Below are positions 5,033-8,092 of a stretch of 8,092 bases of DNA, one piece after another. The number at the start of each line of letters is the position of its first letter. The first letter of the stretch is position 1. Location: assembly GCA_007121565.1 (NCBI GenBank), contig SKKI01000107.1:1-8092 (forward strand), in the 5' to 3' direction. Under the pieces are notes generated by a model. It saw only the letters and a program-made list of their open reading frames with translations. It ran no database searches and had not been told where the DNA came from. Made by a program: the position numbers and the translations under genes. Source of the stretch: Phycisphaerae bacterium. Lineage in GTDB: Bacteria; Planctomycetota; Phycisphaerae; Sedimentisphaerales; Anaerohalosphaeraceae.

Positions 5033-7588
5033 CTGCATCAGATCGCTGTAAATGCGCAGCGGCCGGTCCTCGGCGATCCAGACCCGCACAATCGATTCAA
5101 AGGCGTCCGCCTCGGGGATGATCTCCGTCAGGCGGTTGGGGTGATCAAAGAACCACCGGGCATTGAACACGGTATCCTCGGCCTGCGGAAAGACGGCCAG
5201 GTAGAAGATGTCGCTTTCGACCAGGTCTTGGAAGAAGTGCGACCCGAACGACAAATCCGGCGATAAATTGTCGCTCTCATAGGCCACCTCGGCCAGCACC
5301 GTCATGCGATTGATCTCGGAAAATGACACCGGCACGCCGAGGCTGGGGGTGCTGGTGCCCCATCGTCCCGGCCCGGCCAGCAGCGTCGGGCAGGACTGGC
5401 GGTCGGCAAGAGTCTGGTTGAGTTTGCCGATGCAACGGGCCAACTCATACTTTTTCGGCTCGGGCAGCGCGACATACCCGGCCGGATCGACATAAATCAG
5501 GCATCCCAGCGACTGGGAGATATTGCCGCCCATCGTGCCGCCGGTCATCGACAGCAGCGTTTTATCCGGCGCGATCTCCTGCGGCGGCGGCACATTGGCA
5601 CGCAGGCCCTTGGTCTGCAGCGGACGGCACTGGACGAGGTTGATATTCAACTGGCCGTCCATCGTGTAATTGCCGGTAAACTCCACATCCACCGGATAGG
5701 CGTAGGCCGTTTCCAACGTCTTGAGCATCGCACGCATCAACTCGACAAACGGCGTCTCGGACAGCAGTTTCTTAAAATCCACCAGCCAGTACGGCCCGGC
5801 GTCGCGCCCGATCTGGCGCATCTGTTCCTCGGCCTCATAATCGCGCGAGACGATCAGATCGGATTTCGCCTCGGGCGCAGCACGCAGCAGATCGTGCACA
5901 TCGACGGCGGTTTGGGCGTTCTGCTCGCCGTCCAGCACATCGACTTTGTGCTGCGAAAAGCGTTTGGCGTCCCGGCGGCCTGAATGCGGGCGCATCAGCG
6001 GATCGTCCAGTGCAATAGTCTGCGGATAGTCGTCCTCGACGCGGTCGACCGCCCGCGTGCCCAGGCCGAAGACCAGGCGAATCATCCCCGCCCTGGGGTC
6101 CATATGCGGCCGCCAGACGAAGGTATTGTACGAAACGCCTACCCCCGCCAGCGTCGGGAAGAAAAACTGCTTTTGGTGCGAGCCGGAGACCCGCTGAATC
6201 AGCAGCGCCATCTGCTCATCCATCTGATCGAGACCGCGCTGCCGGCGATAGGTCAGTGCATCGGCGCTCATCGTGCTGGCAAAAATCTGCCGCACCGCCT
6301 CTTCAAAGTGCACGTAACGCTGGTCCGGGTCGCACTGATTGAACAGGAACAGGCTCTCGTATTTGCCTGCGAAGGCATTGCCGTACGAATCTTCGAGCAG
6401 ACTGCTGGACCGGGCGATGATCGGCCACTGGCCGAAGTACTCGACGATTTCCTGAAAACGCTGGCGAATCGGCTCGGCGAATCGGCCTTTGAGCATGTGT
6501 TCGCGCAGTTCGGCGCCGGCCTGGAAATAGCCGTCTCGGGTCTTTTGCCGCATAAACAGCTTCCACCAGCCGTTTTCGACGATATAGGTATAAAAGACAT
6601 CCGAACCAATGTAGAACGAATCGTGCGGCTCAAGCCACTGCTGCCAGCGGCCGGCGGTGTCATTGAGCAAAATCCGCCGGGCCACGAGCATCCCGGCCGC
6701 CTTGCCGCCGATAAAGCCGCTGCCGATCAGCCGGCTTTTGATATTGATCAAGTCCTCCAGCCGCAGCGTGCGGGCGGCCAGTTCGCAGATGCGTTTTTCG
6801 CGGGCGATCATGATCCGGCACAGCCGCTGGACCATCTGTCGCACCGGCTGGGCATCCGGCGGTAGTGCGAGCATCTCTTCGGCTTCCAGAAACAGCCGAT
6901 CCCAGTAGTCCAGCCGACGCGCCGCGGCGTGTTTGCCTTTTTGTGAGATGTGCCAGAGCAGCTTGCTGGACTCGATACTGCTGGTCAGGGGCAGATAGGC
7001 GTCGTCTTTCTGGTAGTGCGGCAGGAACATCGTCGGCGAGTAGCGGTTCCAGACCTTCAGCGGATGGACATACAGCCGGCCCTCGAAGTTATAGACATCC
7101 AGCAGGACCTGCGTCGTCTCACGGATGCGGGCGATAGTGTGAAAATCGTGATGATGACGAAGAATGCCGAAATACGCCACCGTATCCAGCTCGTAGAGAT
7201 ACGGGCAGGTGACCTTGAAGAAGTTGCCGATCATCAGATCCGTCGCCCAGGCCGAGAGCAAATCGCTCAGGCAGTCAAAGACATAGAACGCTCCGAGACC
7301 CTCTTCGGAGATGATGTTGTGAATCTGCGCCGAGAAGCTCTCAAAGCCCTCGGTCGCATCCAGAGTGGTTTGACAGATGCGCGGATCCGGTTCGATAACC
7401 GGCCGATGGGCCGCAAAGCGGATATAGATAACCCGCCGCCCCTGCTGCAGTGCCCGAGCGACGTAAGGCCGGACAAAGGTGCGGTAATCGGCTACGCTGT
7501 CGGTCTGCCAGACGACGTTGTCGCCCATATGCAGATGACAGATCGCCGCATCCAGCCCATCAATTCCGGTACTTGCGTTTCTGGCCAT
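5006..7588 (-). CDS. KaiC/RecA-like domain fused to PEP/pyruvate-binding ATP-grasp domain (PPDK_N), no phosphohistidine domain
   Basis: 860 residues, cytoplasmic. The N-terminal module (about 1-190) resembles KaiC/RecA-like ATPases: STGIDGLD, the strand RRVIYIRF, a Walker B-like FYVFDCLSDLL (about 101-111), and the late ARIRETTQVLLDVYNFEGRL. The Walker A site is absent, with VVWQTDSV where GxxGxGKT should be. A helical linker (about 215-290) leads to a PPDK_N ATP-grasp domain (about 290-660): GGKAAGM (294-300), ARSSSLLED (392-400), NAFAGKYES (404-412), LLIQRVSGS, FGLGTRAVDRVEDDYPQTI, and the closing LVQCRPLQT. PEP synthase and PPDK carry this domain for ATP and pyruvate, but then need a phosphohistidine swivel and a TIM barrel; both are missing. 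The C-terminal 200 residues are unfamiliar, with conserved-looking GPGRWGTSTPSLG and LSPDLSFGSHFFQDL. It starts 30 bp after yjbQ, with AGAAAG nine bases before the ATG. It is not PEP synthase itself, and its substrate is unknown. Confidence 0.85.
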   Translation of the reverse strand: MARNASTGIDGLDAAICHLHMGDNVVWQTDSVADYRTFVRPYVARALQQGRRVIYIRFAAHRPVIEPDPRICQTTLDATEGFESFSAQIHNIISEEGLGAFYVFDCLSDLLSAWATDLMIGNFFKVTCPYLYELDTVAYFGILRHHHDFHTIARIRETTQVLLDVYNFEGRLYVHPLKVWNRYSPTMFLPHYQKDDAYLPLTSSIESSKLLWHISQKGKHAAARRLDYWDRLFLEAEEMLALPPDAQPVRQMVQRLCRIMIAREKRICELAARTLRLEDLINIKSRLIGSGFIGGKAAGMLVARRILLNDTAGRWQQWLEPHDSFYIGSDVFYTYIVENGWWKLFMRQKTRDGYFQAGAELREHMLKGRFAEPIRQRFQEIVEYFGQWPIIARSSSLLEDSYGNAFAGKYESLFLFNQCDPDQRYVHFEEAVRQIFASTMSADALTYRRQRGLDQMDEQMALLIQRVSGSHQKQFFFPTLAGVGVSYNTFVWRPHMDPRAGMIRLVFGLGTRAVDRVEDDYPQTIALDDPLMRPHSGRRDAKRFSQHKVDVLDGEQNAQTAVDVHDLLRAAPEAKSDLIVSRDYEAEEQMRQIGRDAGPYWLVDFKKLLSETPFVELMRAMLKTLETAYAYPVDVEFTGNYTMDGQLNINLVQCRPLQTKGLRANVPPPQEIAPDKTLLSMTGGTMGGNISQSLGCLIYVDPAGYVALPEPKKYELARCIGKLNQTLADRQSCPTLLAGPGRWGTSTPSLGVPVSFSEINRMTVLAEVAYESDNLSPDLSFGSHFFQDLVESDIFYLAVFPQAEDTVFNARWFFDHPNRLTEIIPEADAFESIVRVWIAEDRPLRIYSDLMQQKTIVFWQ

Positions 7589-7618
7589 CGGAGATCGCTT
7601 TCTGCGGCGGATCGGGAG

Positions 7619-8035
7619 CTACTGGCCAATAATTTTGACCAGCAGGCGTTTTTTGCGCTTGCCGTCGAACTCGTAGTAGAAGATGTGCTCCCACGGACCC
7701 AGGTGCATCGCCCCGTCGGTGATGGCCACGACCACTTCACGTCCCATGACCTGGCGTTTAAGATGCCCGTCGGCATTGTCCTCGTAGCCGTTGTGCCGGT
7801 ACTGACTGTGGGGCTTTTCGGGGGCGAGCTTTTCCAGCCAGACCTCGTAGTCGTGGTGCAGGCCGGACTCGTTGTCGTTGATGAAGACCGAGGCGGTAAT
7901 GTGCATCGCATTTATCAGCACCAGGCCGTCTTTGACGCCGCTTTCGGCCACCAGCCGCTCGACTTCACTGTGAATCGACATAATCGCCCGCCGCTGCGGT
8001 ACATCCATCCAGATTTCTTTGGTAAGTGTTTTCAT
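7619..8035 (-). CDS. yjbQ: YjbQ family protein (UPF0047)
   Basis: 138 residues, the family's usual length, soluble. Hallmarks seen: [15 protein letters not shown] (from residue 45), [20 protein letters not shown] (79-98), and [19 protein letters not shown] (107-125), ending in the typical LLVKIIG. The conserved His45, Asn87 and His91 are present. Members usually read HTTAS and GTWQ where this one reads HITAS and GPWE. E. coli YjbQ has a weak thiamine-phosphate synthase activity, the source of the common database name; the physiological role is unclear and no thiamine gene lies nearby. The ATG at 8035 is chosen: an in-frame TTG at 8083 would add 16 residues without support and would cross a candidate promoter. 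It is the first gene of an operon with the 860-residue fusion protein. Confidence 0.92.
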   Translation of the reverse strand: MKTLTKEIWMDVPQRRAIMSIHSEVERLVAESGVKDGLVLINAMHITASVFINDNESGLHHDYEVWLEKLAPEKPHSQYRHNGYEDNADGHLKRQVMGREVVVAITDGAMHLGPWEHIFYYEFDGKRKKRLLVKIIGQ

Positions 8036-8042
8036 AGAGGCA

Positions 8043-8071
8043 GTTTTACCAGAAATATCGACCCGTTTCAA
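8043..8071 (-). promoter_or_regulatory. Candidate promoter of yjbQ, near-leaderless
   Basis: The minus strand has TTGAAA (8071-8066; five of six match TTGACA), 17 bases, then TAAAAC (8048-8043; four of six match TATAAT). Transcription would begin about one or two bases before the ATG at 8035, and no Shine-Dalgarno sequence precedes that ATG. The same geometry is seen at the sigma factor operon. The -10 is weak, so confidence is low. Confidence 0.35.
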
Positions 8072-8092
8072 AGGCTTTTTCAAAGAAACGTC

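Noticed and set aside
5984..6865. 293-codon plus-strand frame opposite the fusion protein gene
   Set aside because: It is antisense to the PPDK_N motifs, and its product (rich in His, Arg and Ala) has no recognisable fold.
5006..7588. Naming the 860-residue gene ppsA or ppdK
   Set aside because: The phosphohistidine swivel and PEP-binding barrel of those enzymes are absent, and the N- and C-terminal modules are foreign to them.
8036..8083. Extending yjbQ to an in-frame TTG at 8083
   Set aside because: The added 16 residues do not look like the family, TTG is a rare start, and the stretch contains a promoter candidate.

Overview
The window looks like part of a planctomycete chromosome, most plausibly class Phycisphaerae. 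This rests on the 16S rRNA: the variant ...TAACGAGCGAAACCC... where most bacteria have CAACGAGCGCAACCC, a strongly divergent EUB338 site, and a 16S gene not followed by a 23S gene. An ECF sigma factor operon with a cysteine-free anti-sigma-like membrane protein and a secreted PDZ protein fits but does not prove this. No mobile element, CRISPR array or tRNA gene was found.

Layout. (1) Positions 3-398, plus strand: the 3' part of a universal stress protein gene, cut by the window edge. (2) Positions about 419-2577, minus strand: a self-contained 16S transcription unit. Read in its own direction it has two sigma-70-type promoters (P1, P2), each with a 17-bp spacer and an A/T-tract upstream element, a boxB-like hairpin, a boxA, a leader arm of a processing stalk, 16S rRNA, a trailer with a boxA-like site and the other stalk arm, and a cUUCGg-capped intrinsic terminator. 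There is no 23S, 5S or spacer tRNA here. (3) Positions about 2581-2798: a GC-rich divergent intergenic region with a large inverted repeat, a 14-bp palindrome and a candidate promoter. (4) Positions 2799-4995, plus strand: a three-gene operon of ECF sigma factor, single-pass membrane protein (probable anti-sigma factor) and periplasmic PDZ protein with a C-terminal coiled coil. This is a likely envelope-sensing module. (5) Positions 5006-8035, minus strand: a two-gene operon, yjbQ followed by an 860-residue protein that joins a RecA/KaiC-like domain with no recognisable Walker A to a PEP synthase-type ATP-grasp domain (PPDK_N) with no phosphohistidine domain. It converges tail-to-tail on the PDZ gene with a 10-bp gap.

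The best candidates for something new are the organisation of the isolated 16S unit and the 860-residue fusion protein. In the 16S unit, one leader segment can pair either with an upstream leader segment, placing boxA in the loop, or with the trailer after 16S is made. Terminator-like hairpins in both orientations also lie in the leader. In the fusion protein, an ATP-grasp phosphotransfer module is kept without its usual swivelling partner. The first genes of both protein operons also have candidate promoters so close to the ATG that their mRNAs may be leaderless. All of this was read by eye; no database search or folding program was run.
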